Shown: positions 6,266 through 13,023 of the stretch, in pieces
Layout of the letters: each line of letters starts with the position of its first letter
Position numbering within the stretch: the stretch's first letter is position 1
Assembly: GCA_028292065.1 (NCBI GenBank)
Contig: JAQGNC010000639.1
Span: 1-13,962 of the forward strand
DNA from: Betaproteobacteria bacterium
Lineage (GTDB): Bacteria; Pseudomonadota; Gammaproteobacteria; Burkholderiales; SG8-41
Reading direction: 5' to 3'
DNA length: 13,962 bases
Made by a program: the position numbers and the translations under genes
Notes under the pieces: model-generated
Databases searched by the model: none
What the model was told of the DNA's origin: nothing
The model's input: the letters and a program-made list of their open reading frames with translations, nothing else

Positions 6266-7027
6266 ATGCTTCCCATACTCGCTGCGATCGGAACCGGCCT
6301 CTCGGTCCTGAGCTCGATCAAGACACTTTCGAGCTCGTCCGGCAGCACCACCGGCACGGGCACGAACACGGCCACCGCGAACGCGACGAACGCCACGGCG
6401 CTCGCCGGCAGCTCGTCGGACAAGGCCCCGACCGCCGCGGCCGATCAGCAGGACCGCTTCCTGAAGCTCCTCGTCACGCAGATGAAGAACCAGGACCCGC
6501 TCAACCCGCTCGATAACGCGCAGGTCACCTCGCAGCTCGCGCAGATCAACACCGTCAGCGGCATCGAGAAGCTCAACACCACGGTGCAGAGTCTTTCGGG
6601 CTCGCTGCTCGCGACCCAGTCGGTGCAGTCGGCCTCGATGATCGGCAGGCAGGTGTACGCGACCGGCTCCTATCTCAACCTCGTCGATGGCAAAGCGGTT
6701 GGCGCGGTGAACCTCACCCAGCCGGCGGACCGCGTCTTCGTCTCGATCGCGGACACCGCGGGCACAGTGGTCCGGCGCATCGAGCTCGGCTCGGCGCCTA
6801 CCGGCATGTCGGGTTTCGAATGGGACGGCAAGACCGACGCGGGTGCGACCGCCGCCGCCGGCCAGTACGTGTTCCAGATAACCGCCGCGCGCGGCAACAC
6901 GGCGATCGCAGCCGAGCCGGTCACGCTCGGCAAGGTCGACGGGGTGTCGCTCTCCAGCAGCGGCATGAGATTGAATCTTCAGGGCGGCGGCAGCATCGGT
7001 ATGGCCGACGTCAAACAAATCCTTTAA
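6266..7027 (+). CDS. flgD: Flagellar hook cap / assembly protein FlgD
   Basis: The product is 253 residues. FlgD sits at the tip of the growing hook and promotes addition of FlgE subunits, then is replaced by FlgK. The conserved N-terminal block runs from about residue 63 to 104 (DRFLKLLVTQMKNQDPLNPL, then NAQVTSQLAQINTVSGIEKL). FLKLL at 65-69 corresponds to the export-gate recognition motif. The C-terminal half has the FlgD Tudor-like and Fn3-like pattern (GSAPTGMSGFEWDGKTDAG and AAGQYVFQITA). The residues before the conserved block are odd: a hydrophobic start (MLPILAAIGTGLSVL) and a Ser/Thr/Asn/Gly-rich linker of about 40 residues. The ATG at 6266 has AAGGA at 6252-6256. flgE follows after 14 bp. 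Confidence 0.95.
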   Translation: MLPILAAIGTGLSVLSSIKTLSSSSGSTTGTGTNTATANATNATALAGSSSDKAPTAAADQQDRFLKLLVTQMKNQDPLNPLDNAQVTSQLAQINTVSGIEKLNTTVQSLSGSLLATQSVQSASMIGRQVYATGSYLNLVDGKAVGAVNLTQPADRVFVSIADTAGTVVRRIELGSAPTGMSGFEWDGKTDAGATAAAGQYVFQITAARGNTAIAAEPVTLGKVDGVSLSSSGMRLNLQGGGSIGMADVKQIL

Positions 7028-7041
7028 TCGGAGCTGCAACC

Positions 7042-8298
7042 ATGGGTTTCCAATCCGGCCTCTCCGGCCTGAACGCTTCCGCCAAGAACATCGACATCAT
7101 CGGTAACAACGACGCGAACGCGAACACGGTGGGCTTCAAGAGCTCGCGCGCCATCTTCGCCGACGTCTTCGCGAGCTCGCTCGCGGGCGGCGGCGCCGGC
7201 AACGTCGGCATCGGCGTGAAGGTCGCGCAGGTGCAGCAGGAATTCACCCAGGGCAACATCACGGTGACCAACAGCCCGCTCGATCTCGCGATCAACGGGC
7301 GCGGCTTCTTCCGCTTCGACAGCAACGGCAGCGCGGCGTATTCGCGCAACGGCCAGATGCACCTCGACGGCAGCGGCTACATCGTCAATTCCGACGGCCT
7401 GCGCCTGACCGGTTACACCGTCGATTCGAAAAACAACATCGTGACCTCCTCGCCCGTGCCGCTGAGGCTTGCCACCGCCGACATCGACCCGTCGTCGACG
7501 ACCGAGATGGCCGGCACGCTCAACCTCGACTCGCGCTCGACTCTCATCACCGCCGCGTTCAACCCGACCAACGTGTCGACTTACACGAGCTCGACCTCGA
7601 GCGCCGTCTACGATTCGCTCGGCAACGCGCACGCGCTCACGATGTATTTCGTGAAGACCGCGACCCCGGGGCAGTGGGACATGCACGCGACGGTCGACGG
7701 CGGCCCGGTGTCGGCGGTGGACCTCGGTGCGGTTGCGCCTCCCGGCTCCGGTTTCGGCGTCCCGAGAACCCTCAACTTCAACAGCAGCGGCACGCTCACG
7801 ACCCCGCAGCCGATGACCGGCGTTCAGCTCAACGTCGCCGGCGGCGCGGTGAGCCCGCTCGCGATGCAGATGGATTTCACCGGCACGAGCCAGTTCGGCG
7901 CCGACTTCGGCGTGACCACGCTTTCACAGAATGGATACACCTCGGGCCGTCTCACCGGCTTCGACGTTTCCGACAACGGCCTCATTTCGGGCCGCTATAC
8001 CAACGGCCAGGCGAACACGCTCGGTCAGGTCGTGCTCGGCAACTTCGCGAACCCGCAGGGGCTGCGCAGCATGGGCGACAACCTGTGGCAGGAGACCGCG
8101 GAATCGGGCGGACCGGTGATCGGCTCGCCGCAGACCGGCAGCCTGGGCTCGCTGCAATCGGCGTCGGTCGAAGACTCGAACGTCGATCTCACGCAGGAGC
8201 TGGTGAGCATGATCACCGCGCAGCGCGCGTACCAGGCCAACGCGCAGACGATCAAGACGCAGGACCAGGTGCTGCAGACGATCGTCAACTTGCGTTGA
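7042..8298 (+). CDS. flgE: Flagellar hook protein FlgE
   Basis: The product is 418 residues, close to Salmonella FlgE (403). FlgE is the hook subunit, exported and assembled outside the cell under the FlgD cap. Visible parts are the N-terminal D0 helix (MGFQSGLSGLNASAKNIDII), the rod/hook motif at 21-33, FADVF at 39-43 in the position of the export-gate recognition motif, a FlaE-type middle region (from about 150), and the C-terminal DLTQELVSMITAQRAYQANA helix. I chose the ATG at 7042 with GGAG at 7030-7033; the frame is open from 6820 but overlaps flgD. Odd point: residue 24 is Asp in NNDANANTVGFK, where other rod and hook proteins have Ile or Leu. A palindrome array lies downstream. Confidence 0.96.
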   Translation: MGFQSGLSGLNASAKNIDIIGNNDANANTVGFKSSRAIFADVFASSLAGGGAGNVGIGVKVAQVQQEFTQGNITVTNSPLDLAINGRGFFRFDSNGSAAYSRNGQMHLDGSGYIVNSDGLRLTGYTVDSKNNIVTSSPVPLRLATADIDPSSTTEMAGTLNLDSRSTLITAAFNPTNVSTYTSSTSSAVYDSLGNAHALTMYFVKTATPGQWDMHATVDGGPVSAVDLGAVAPPGSGFGVPRTLNFNSSGTLTTPQPMTGVQLNVAGGAVSPLAMQMDFTGTSQFGADFGVTTLSQNGYTSGRLTGFDVSDNGLISGRYTNGQANTLGQVVLGNFANPQGLRSMGDNLWQETAESGGPVIGSPQTGSLGSLQSASVEDSNVDLTQELVSMITAQRAYQANAQTIKTQDQVLQTIVNLR

Positions 8299-8303
8299 TG
8301 GTC

Positions 8304-8331
8304 GGGTGAAGGGTGAAGGGTGAAGGGTGAA
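8304..8331. repeat. Tandem heptamer GGGTGAA, four copies
   Basis: Four exact, uninterrupted copies of GGGTGAA start at 8304, 8311, 8318 and 8325, just after the flgE stop codon and before array 4. Short tandem repeats like this can change copy number by slippage. Being intergenic, a change would alter only the flgE-flgF spacing. Confidence 0.9.
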
Positions 8332-8336
8332 GGGGA

Positions 8337-8427
8337 GGGGTCAGACCCCGGTTTTCGCGGTTGGGGCTGGCCCCGGTTTGAACGGGAGGGGGTCAGACCC
8401 CGGTTTTCCCGGTTGGGGTCTGACCCC
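8337..8427. repeat. Array 4: 26-bp periodic palindromes between flgE and flgF
   Basis: Copies start at 8337 (A), 8363 (degenerate GGGGCTGGCCCC), 8389 (A) and 8415 (T), an exact 26-bp period. The spacers are alike (GGTTTT-CGCGG-TT, GGTTTGAACGGGAG, GGTTTTCCCGGTT), so this array looks like a tandem repeat of a 26-bp unit. The 8389 and 8415 copies are reverse complements and can pair. With the heptamer repeat it fills most of the 165-bp flgE-flgF gap; the flgF ribosome binding site (GGAG, 8455-8458) lies beyond it. Confidence 0.93.
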
Positions 8428-8463
8428 GGTTTGGAAGTACTGCAGTGAGATAGTGGAGACACC

Positions 8464-9207
8464 ATGGACCGCATGATTTACGTCGCGATGAGCGGCGCGA
8501 AACAGATGATGGGGCAGCAGGCGACGGTGGCGAACAATCTCGCCAACGCCGGCACCAACGGCTTTCGCGCGCAGATCGGCGCTTTCCGCGCCGCCGAGAC
8601 GCAAGGCGCCGGTGCGGCGACTCGCGCCTTCGTGGTCGATTCGACGCCCGGGGCCGACTTCACGCCCGGCCCGATCCAGCAGACCGGCCGCGATCTCGAC
8701 GTCGCGGTCGAAGGTGCGGGCTGGATCGCGGTGCAGCTTGCCGACGGCTCGGAAGGCTATACGCGTAACGGCAGCCTCCAGGTCAACGTCAACGGCGTGC
8801 TCCAGACGCGCAACGGGCTGAACGTGCTCGGCGACGGCGGCCCGATCGCAGTCCCCGAGAACACCCGCATCACGGTCGGCGGCGACGGCACCGTCTCGAC
8901 CGTGCCGAACACCAACCAGGCCACACAGGTCATCAGCATCGGCCGCATCAAGCTCGTCAACCCGCCCGAGCAGCAGCTCGTTCGCGGCGACGACGGGATC
9001 TTCAGGGTGAAGCCCGGCACGACGGTCGACGTCGACCCCAAAGTGAAAGTGCAGGGCGGCGCGCTCGAAGGCAGCAACGTGAACGTGGTCGACGCGATGG
9101 TGAGCATGATCGCGCTCGCGCGCCAGTTCGACATGCACATGAAAGTGCTCCAGAACGCCGACGGCAACGACCGCCAGGCGACCCAGCTCCTCTCGATGAA
9201 CCGATAA
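8464..9207 (+). CDS. flgF: Flagellar proximal rod protein FlgF
   Basis: The product is 247 residues (251 in Salmonella). It is an exported rod subunit between the FlgB/FlgC rod base and the FlgG distal rod. The start MDRMIYVAMSGAKQMM is typical of FlgF, and the motif VANNLANAGTNGFRAQ lies at residues 22-37. TGRDLDVAVEGAGWIAVQ and YTRNGSLQVNVNGVL mark the flagellar basal-body core domain, and the C-terminal ALEGSNVNVVDAMVSMIALARQFDMHMKVL segment (two blocks) is the D0 helix. The ATG at 8464 has GGAG five bases upstream. flgG follows after 17 bp. Confidence 0.96.
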   Translation: MDRMIYVAMSGAKQMMGQQATVANNLANAGTNGFRAQIGAFRAAETQGAGAATRAFVVDSTPGADFTPGPIQQTGRDLDVAVEGAGWIAVQLADGSEGYTRNGSLQVNVNGVLQTRNGLNVLGDGGPIAVPENTRITVGGDGTVSTVPNTNQATQVISIGRIKLVNPPEQQLVRGDDGIFRVKPGTTVDVDPKVKVQGGALEGSNVNVVDAMVSMIALARQFDMHMKVLQNADGNDRQATQLLSMNR

Positions 9208-9224
9208 GCAGCAGAGGCTAAACA

Positions 9225-10007
9225 ATGATCCGATCGCTATGGATTTCGAAAACGGGCCTGGACGCACAGCAGACCCAGATGGACGTGACCGCGAACAACC
9301 TCGCGAACGTGAGCACCAACGGCTTCAAGAAAAGCCGCGCGGTGTTCGAGGACCTGCTGTACCAGACGATCCGCCAGCCCGGCGCGCAGTCCTCGCAGCA
9401 GACGCAGCTGCCTTCGGGCCTGCAGCTCGGCACCGGTGTGAAACCGGTCGCGACCGAGCGCATGTTCTCGCAGGGCAACCTGCAGCAGACTTCGAACCCG
9501 CTCGACGTCGCGATCCAGGGCAACGGCTTTTTCCAGGTGCAGATGCCCGACGGCACCGCGGCGTACACGCGCGACGGGGCTTTCCAGGTCAACGCGCAGG
9601 GCCAGCTCGTCACCGCGAGCGGTTTCCAGGTCCAGCCCGCGATCACCATTCCGCCGAACACCCTGTCGATCACGGTCAGCCGCGACGGTGTCGTGTCGGT
9701 CACGCGCGCCGGCCAGACCGCGCCGACGCAGGTGGGCACGCTGCAGCTCTCCGGCTTCGTCAACCCGGCGGGACTGCAGAGCATGGGCGAGAACCTCTAC
9801 ATCGAGACCGCTGCGTCGGGCACGCCCGGAACCAACGCTCCCGGAACCAACGGCATGGGCCTGCTCAACCAGGGTTACGTCGAGACCTCGAACGTGAACG
9901 TCGTCGAAGAGCTCGTCGGCATGATCCAGACCCAGCGCGCCTACGAGATCAATTCGAAGGCGATCCAGACGTCGGACCAGATGCTCCAGAAGCTGGCGCA
10001 ACTCTAA
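9225..10007 (+). CDS. flgG: Flagellar distal rod protein FlgG
   Basis: The product is 260 residues, the length of Salmonella FlgG. It forms the distal rod that crosses the periplasm inside the P and L rings. Visible features are MIRSLWISKTGLDAQQ, the motif VTANNLANVSTNGFKKSR at 21-38, FEDLL at 41-45, NPLDVAIQGNGFFQVQ, YTRDGAFQVNAQGQLV and the C-terminal NVNVVEELVGMIQTQRAYEI helix. A short duplicated peptide (PGTNAPGTNG, codons GGAACCAACG twice) lies before the C-terminal D0 part. The ATG at 9225 has CAGAGG upstream. The 219-bp gap to flgH contains array 5 and a second-family repeat. Confidence 0.97.
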   Translation: MIRSLWISKTGLDAQQTQMDVTANNLANVSTNGFKKSRAVFEDLLYQTIRQPGAQSSQQTQLPSGLQLGTGVKPVATERMFSQGNLQQTSNPLDVAIQGNGFFQVQMPDGTAAYTRDGAFQVNAQGQLVTASGFQVQPAITIPPNTLSITVSRDGVVSVTRAGQTAPTQVGTLQLSGFVNPAGLQSMGENLYIETAASGTPGTNAPGTNGMGLLNQGYVETSNVNVVEELVGMIQTQRAYEINSKAIQTSDQMLQKLAQL

Positions 10008-10029
10008 TCCGGCGCGAAGCGCGTAACTC

Positions 10030-10126
10030 GGGGTCTGACCCCGGCTTTGTGGGGTCAGACCCCGGTGTGATGCAGGGAAGCAGAGGTCAGACCCCGGTGT
10101 GATCCAGGAAAGAGGGGTCTGACCCC
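10030..10126. repeat. Array 5: palindromes between flgG and flgH
   Basis: Perfect copies lie at 10030-10042 (T), 10051-10063 (A) and 10114-10126 (T), with a copy carrying one changed base (GAGGTCAGACCCC) at 10083-10095 (A). The first two form the T-8-A module, with a loop (GGCTTTGT) nearly identical to that of the 3394/3415 module in array 2 (GGCTTTTT). The spacers between later copies share GGTGTGAT-CAGG-AA. The array lies inside the flgB-K operon between tightly functionally linked genes. Confidence 0.95.
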
Positions 10127-10166
10127 GGCGTGATACGAGGCCCTCGAAACAAAGCAGCGCGCGCCA

Positions 10167-10206
10167 CGAGATCGCCGCGTCGCCTTTGGCGGCTCCTCGC
10201 GATGAC
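10167..10206 (+). repeat. Solo copy of the second repeat family upstream of flgH
   Basis: The sequence begins CGAGATCGCC and ends CTCCTCGCGATGAC, matching the orientation of the right arm of the flgI element (11009-11043). It lies 20 bp upstream of the flgH start codon and carries an internal GCCTTTGGC palindrome. It is one of three sites of this family in the window. Confidence 0.75.
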
Positions 10207-10226
10207 GGAACTACACAGGACTTACG

Positions 10227-10901
10227 ATGAACACCAAAACGATTTTGACTCTCGCGCTGTTCGCAACCGCAAGCGCCGGCTGCATCACCGTCACCCCGCC
10301 GACGAGCGTCCACCAGCCGATCAGCGTGCGGCCTTCGGCGCCGGCGGCGGTCGCGCGCACCGAAGGCTCGATCTATACCGCGGGCTTTTCGAGCGGGCTG
10401 CTCTTCGAAGACCGCCGCGCGCGCAACGTCGGCGACATCATCACGGTGCAGATCACCGAGAAGACCGACGCGAGCAAGAAGTCGAACACCAACACCGCAC
10501 GCGGCAGCAACAACAGCTTCGGCGTGAACGCGCTGCATGGCCTGCCCGGCAAGTCTTTCCTCGGCTCGACCCTCGGTGCGACCTCCGACTTCTCTTTCGA
10601 CGGCAAAGGCGAGAGCGCGAGCGCCAACGGCTTCACCGGCATCATCACCGTGACCGTCACCGACGTGCTGCCCAACGGCAACCTCCTGGTGAGCGGCGAG
10701 AAACAGGTCGGCATCAACCAGGGTTCCGAATTCATCCGCCTCTCCGGAATCATCAACCCGATCCAGCTCACCGCCGGCAACACGGTGCAGTCGACGCAGA
10801 TCGCCGACGCGCGCATCGAATACCGCGGCAGCGGCGCAGTCGCCGAGAACCAGCAGACCGGCTGGCTGACGCGCTTCTTCCTCAACGTACTGCCTTTCTA
10901 G
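10227..10901 (+). CDS. flgH: Flagellar L-ring lipoprotein FlgH
   Basis: The product is 224 residues. FlgH forms the L ring in the outer membrane around the distal rod. The N-terminus is a lipoprotein signal peptide: MNTKTILTLALFATASAGC with the lipidated Cys at residue 19, a slightly off-consensus lipobox (SAGC). The family blocks follow: SIYTAGFSSGLLFEDRRARN, VGDIITVQITEKTDASKKSN, NVLPNGNLLVSGEK-like TDVLPNGNLLVSGEKQVGI and the C-terminal AENQQTGWLTRFFLNVLPF. The ATG at 10227 has AGGA at 10217-10220. flgI begins 8 bp after the stop, or overlaps it if the GTG at 10901 is used. The upstream gap is filled by two repeat families, so transcription must read through them unless flgH has its own promoter. 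Confidence 0.96.
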   Translation: MNTKTILTLALFATASAGCITVTPPTSVHQPISVRPSAPAAVARTEGSIYTAGFSSGLLFEDRRARNVGDIITVQITEKTDASKKSNTNTARGSNNSFGVNALHGLPGKSFLGSTLGATSDFSFDGKGESASANGFTGIITVTVTDVLPNGNLLVSGEKQVGINQGSEFIRLSGIINPIQLTAGNTVQSTQIADARIEYRGSGAVAENQQTGWLTRFFLNVLPF

Positions 10902-10909
10902 TGATTGCC

Positions 10910-12118
10910 ATGACCGACACTGTGAACATTTGTCATCGCGAGGCGCCGCAAGCGGCGCCGTGGCGATCCCGTGGGGCACGCAAAAGCGTGTTCGGCTTGC
11001 GAGCGTCTCGGGATTGCTTCGTCGCAGCGCTCCTCGCAATGACGACCGTGACGGGCGCAGCCTTCACCCCCCCCGCCCACGCCGAGCGCATCAAGGACCT
11101 CGTCTCGATCCAGGGCGTGCGCTCGAACGCCCTCATCGGCTACGGCCTCGTGGTCGGCCTCGACGGCACCGGCGACCAGACGACGCAGACGCCTTTCACG
11201 GTCCAGAGCCTGACCACGATGCTCTCGCAGCTCGGGGTCACGCTGCCGCCCGGTACCAACCTGCAGCTGAAGAACGTCGCCGCGGTCATGGTGACCGCGA
11301 CGCTTCCCGCGTTCGCACGGCCCGGCCAGGCGCTCGACGTGACGGTCTCGTCGCTCGGCAACGCCAAATCGCTGCGCGGCGGCACGCTGCTCCTGACGCC
11401 GCTCAAAGGCGCCGACGGACAGGTCTACGGCCTGTCGCAAGGCAACGTGCTCGTCGGCGGTATCGGCGCCTCCGGCGGCGGCAGCAGCGTGACCGTGAAC
11501 CATCTGAGCGTGGGACGTATCGCCGGCGGCGCGACGGTCGAGCGCGTGGTGCCGACCGGTCTCGCCCGCGACGGCATCGTCACCCTCGCGGTCAACTCGA
11601 CCGATTTCACGACGACCGAGCGGATCGTGGTCGCGATCAACGGGGTTTTCGGCGAGATCGCCACGGCGATCGACGGCCGCACGGTGCAGATCACCGCGCC
11701 TGCCGACCCGACCCAGCGCGTCGCCTTCCTCTCGCAGATCGAAAGCCTCAACGTGACGCCGGGTGCTGCGTCGGCGAAAGTGATCGTCAACGCGCGCACC
11801 GGTTCGGTCGTCATGAACCAGACGGTCACCGTCGAAACGTGCGCGGTGGCTCACGGCAATCTTTCGGTGTCGATCTCGACCGAGCCGGTGATCAGCCAGC
11901 CCACGGCGTTTTCGCGCGGCGGCCAGACGGTCGTCGCCGAGCGCACCCAGATCGAGATCAAGCAGGACAAAGGGCAGCTCATGATGGTGAAGGGTGCCAA
12001 CCTGGGCGAAGTGGTGAAAGCGCTCAACGCGATCGGCGCGACGCCGCAGGATCTGCTTTCGATCCTGCAGGCGATGAAAGCCGCCGGCGCGCTGCGCGCG
12101 GAGCTCGAGATCATCTGA
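10910..12118 (+). CDS. flgI: Flagellar P-ring protein FlgI with repeat-derived leader
   Basis: FlgI forms the P ring in the peptidoglycan layer with the help of FlgA. The mature part (344 residues, from ERIKDLVSIQG at 11084) is intact and typical: GYGLVVGLDGTGDQTTQTPF, LKNVAAVMVTATLPAFA, CAVAHGNLSVSI and the C-terminal LGEVVKALNAIGATPQDLLS. The leader is not typical. From the ATG at 10910 it is 58 residues long and is largely encoded by a 112-bp repeat element (10932-11043); its hydrophobic core CFVAALLAM comes from one repeat arm, and the predicted cut is after TPPAHA. Other possible starts are GTG 10901, which overlaps the flgH stop, and ATG 11039, which would leave a signal of only 15 residues with no hydrophobic core. 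The product's identity is firm; the start is uncertain. flgJ follows after 1 bp. Confidence 0.93.
   Translation: MTDTVNICHREAPQAAPWRSRGARKSVFGLRASRDCFVAALLAMTTVTGAAFTPPAHAERIKDLVSIQGVRSNALIGYGLVVGLDGTGDQTTQTPFTVQSLTTMLSQLGVTLPPGTNLQLKNVAAVMVTATLPAFARPGQALDVTVSSLGNAKSLRGGTLLLTPLKGADGQVYGLSQGNVLVGGIGASGGGSSVTVNHLSVGRIAGGATVERVVPTGLARDGIVTLAVNSTDFTTTERIVVAINGVFGEIATAIDGRTVQITAPADPTQRVAFLSQIESLNVTPGAASAKVIVNARTGSVVMNQTVTVETCAVAHGNLSVSISTEPVISQPTAFSRGGQTVVAERTQIEIKQDKGQLMMVKGANLGEVVKALNAIGATPQDLLSILQAMKAAGALRAELEII
10932..11043. repeat. 112-bp inverted-repeat element inside the 5' end of flgI
   Basis: The left arm (10932-10971) begins GTCATCGCGAGG and ends GGCGATCCCG. The right arm (11009-11043) begins CGGGATTGC and ends CCTCGCAATGAC. 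The arm ends are complementary with few changes, and the centre holds a perfect hairpin CACGC-AAAA-GCGTG (10977-10990). The left arm also has its own GGCGCCG-CAAG-CGGCGCC foldback. It looks like a small non-autonomous palindromic element of a family that is common between genes, here in the translated region of flgI. I cannot see a clear target duplication. Confidence 0.85.
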
Positions 12119-12119
12119 C

Positions 12120-13019
12120 ATGACGCCAGCCTCCGCCTCTCTCGCACTCGATCCGCGCGGTCTCGAAAAGCTGCGCTCCTCCGCAGGCGCAGCTCCCGAG
12201 AAGTCGATCAAGGACGCGGCCCGCCAGTTCGAGACCCTGTTCGTCAACATGCTGCTGAAAAGCATGCGCGACGCGACGCCGCAGGACGGGATGATGGACA
12301 GCGAGCAGACCCGCATGTACACCGGGATGCTCGACCAGCAGCTCGCCCAGGCGATGTCGGCGCGCGGCGTCGGTCTGGCCGACGTCATGGCCAAACAGCT
12401 TGCGAAAGGCAGCGGCAGCGCGGCGGCGGAAGCGGCCGGCGTGACGGCCCCCGCGCTCAACCTCAATGGCGCCCAGCGCAACCAGCAGACCGCACCGGTC
12501 GGTGAACCGGGTGCGGCCGCGCCGGTGCCGCCGGTCGGCACCACTTCCAAAGCGCGCGCCTTCATCGACAAGATGTGGCCGCACGCGGTCGAAGCCGCGA
12601 AAGAGACCGGCCTCCCGCCGCACTTCATCATCGGCCAGGCCGCGCTCGAATCGGGCTGGGGCAGCCGCGAGATCAAGGCACGCGACGGCAGCGCGACCCA
12701 CAACCTGTTCGGCGTGAAAGCCGGCCGCTCCTGGGACGGCGAGACCGCGGCGGCGAAGACGACCGAGTTCGTCTCCGGCGTCAAACAGAAAGTCGTCGAC
12801 AAGTTCCGCCAGTATTCGTCGTACGGCGAAGCGTTCAAGGATTACGCCAACCTGTTGAAAGGCAACCCGCGTTACGCGGCGGTGCTCCAGGCCGGCAACG
12901 ATCCCCACGCTTTCGCCCAGGGGCTGCAGAAAGCGGGCTACGCGACCGATCCGGCGTACGCGAGCAAGCTCACCCGCATCATCACCGGCAGCGTCATGCG
13001 CCAGGGACTCTCGGCGTGA
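12120..13019 (+). CDS. flgJ: Rod cap / peptidoglycan hydrolase FlgJ (bifunctional)
   Basis: The product is 299 residues, close to Salmonella FlgJ (316). The N-terminal domain (about 20-95) is the rod scaffold, with AARQFETLFVNMLLKSMRDA and the DSEQTRMYTGMLDQQLAQAM block. A Gly/Ala/Pro-rich linker covers about 97-142. The C-terminal domain (about 143-297) is a glucosaminidase-type muramidase, with the catalytic Glu177 in GQAALESGWG and the family segments THNLFGVKAG, FRQYSSYGEAFKDYANLL and NPRYAAVL. It clears a path for the rod through peptidoglycan. The two-domain form is typical of betaproteobacteria and gammaproteobacteria. The ATG at 12120 lies 1 bp after the flgI stop, so translation is probably coupled. 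Confidence 0.96.
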   Translation: MTPASASLALDPRGLEKLRSSAGAAPEKSIKDAARQFETLFVNMLLKSMRDATPQDGMMDSEQTRMYTGMLDQQLAQAMSARGVGLADVMAKQLAKGSGSAAAEAAGVTAPALNLNGAQRNQQTAPVGEPGAAAPVPPVGTTSKARAFIDKMWPHAVEAAKETGLPPHFIIGQAALESGWGSREIKARDGSATHNLFGVKAGRSWDGETAAAKTTEFVSGVKQKVVDKFRQYSSYGEAFKDYANLLKGNPRYAAVLQAGNDPHAFAQGLQKAGYATDPAYASKLTRIITGSVMRQGLSA

Positions 13020-13023
13020 GCGC

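Noticed and set aside
10130..10909. N-terminal extension of FlgI through the flgH region
   Set aside because: The frame is open only because flgH is high in GC; flgH is a clear gene in another frame and the extension is Arg-rich shadow sequence.
10901..12118. Treating flgI as a pseudogene because of the inserted element
   Set aside because: The frame is uninterrupted, the mature 344 residues are intact and a plausible signal peptide remains.
9237..12838. Long open frames opposite flgG-flgJ (600 and 646 codons on the minus strand) and similar ones opposite the pirin genes
   Set aside because: They mirror well-recognised flagellar genes, are rich in Arg, His and Ala as expected of high-GC antisense frames, and have no recognisable domains.
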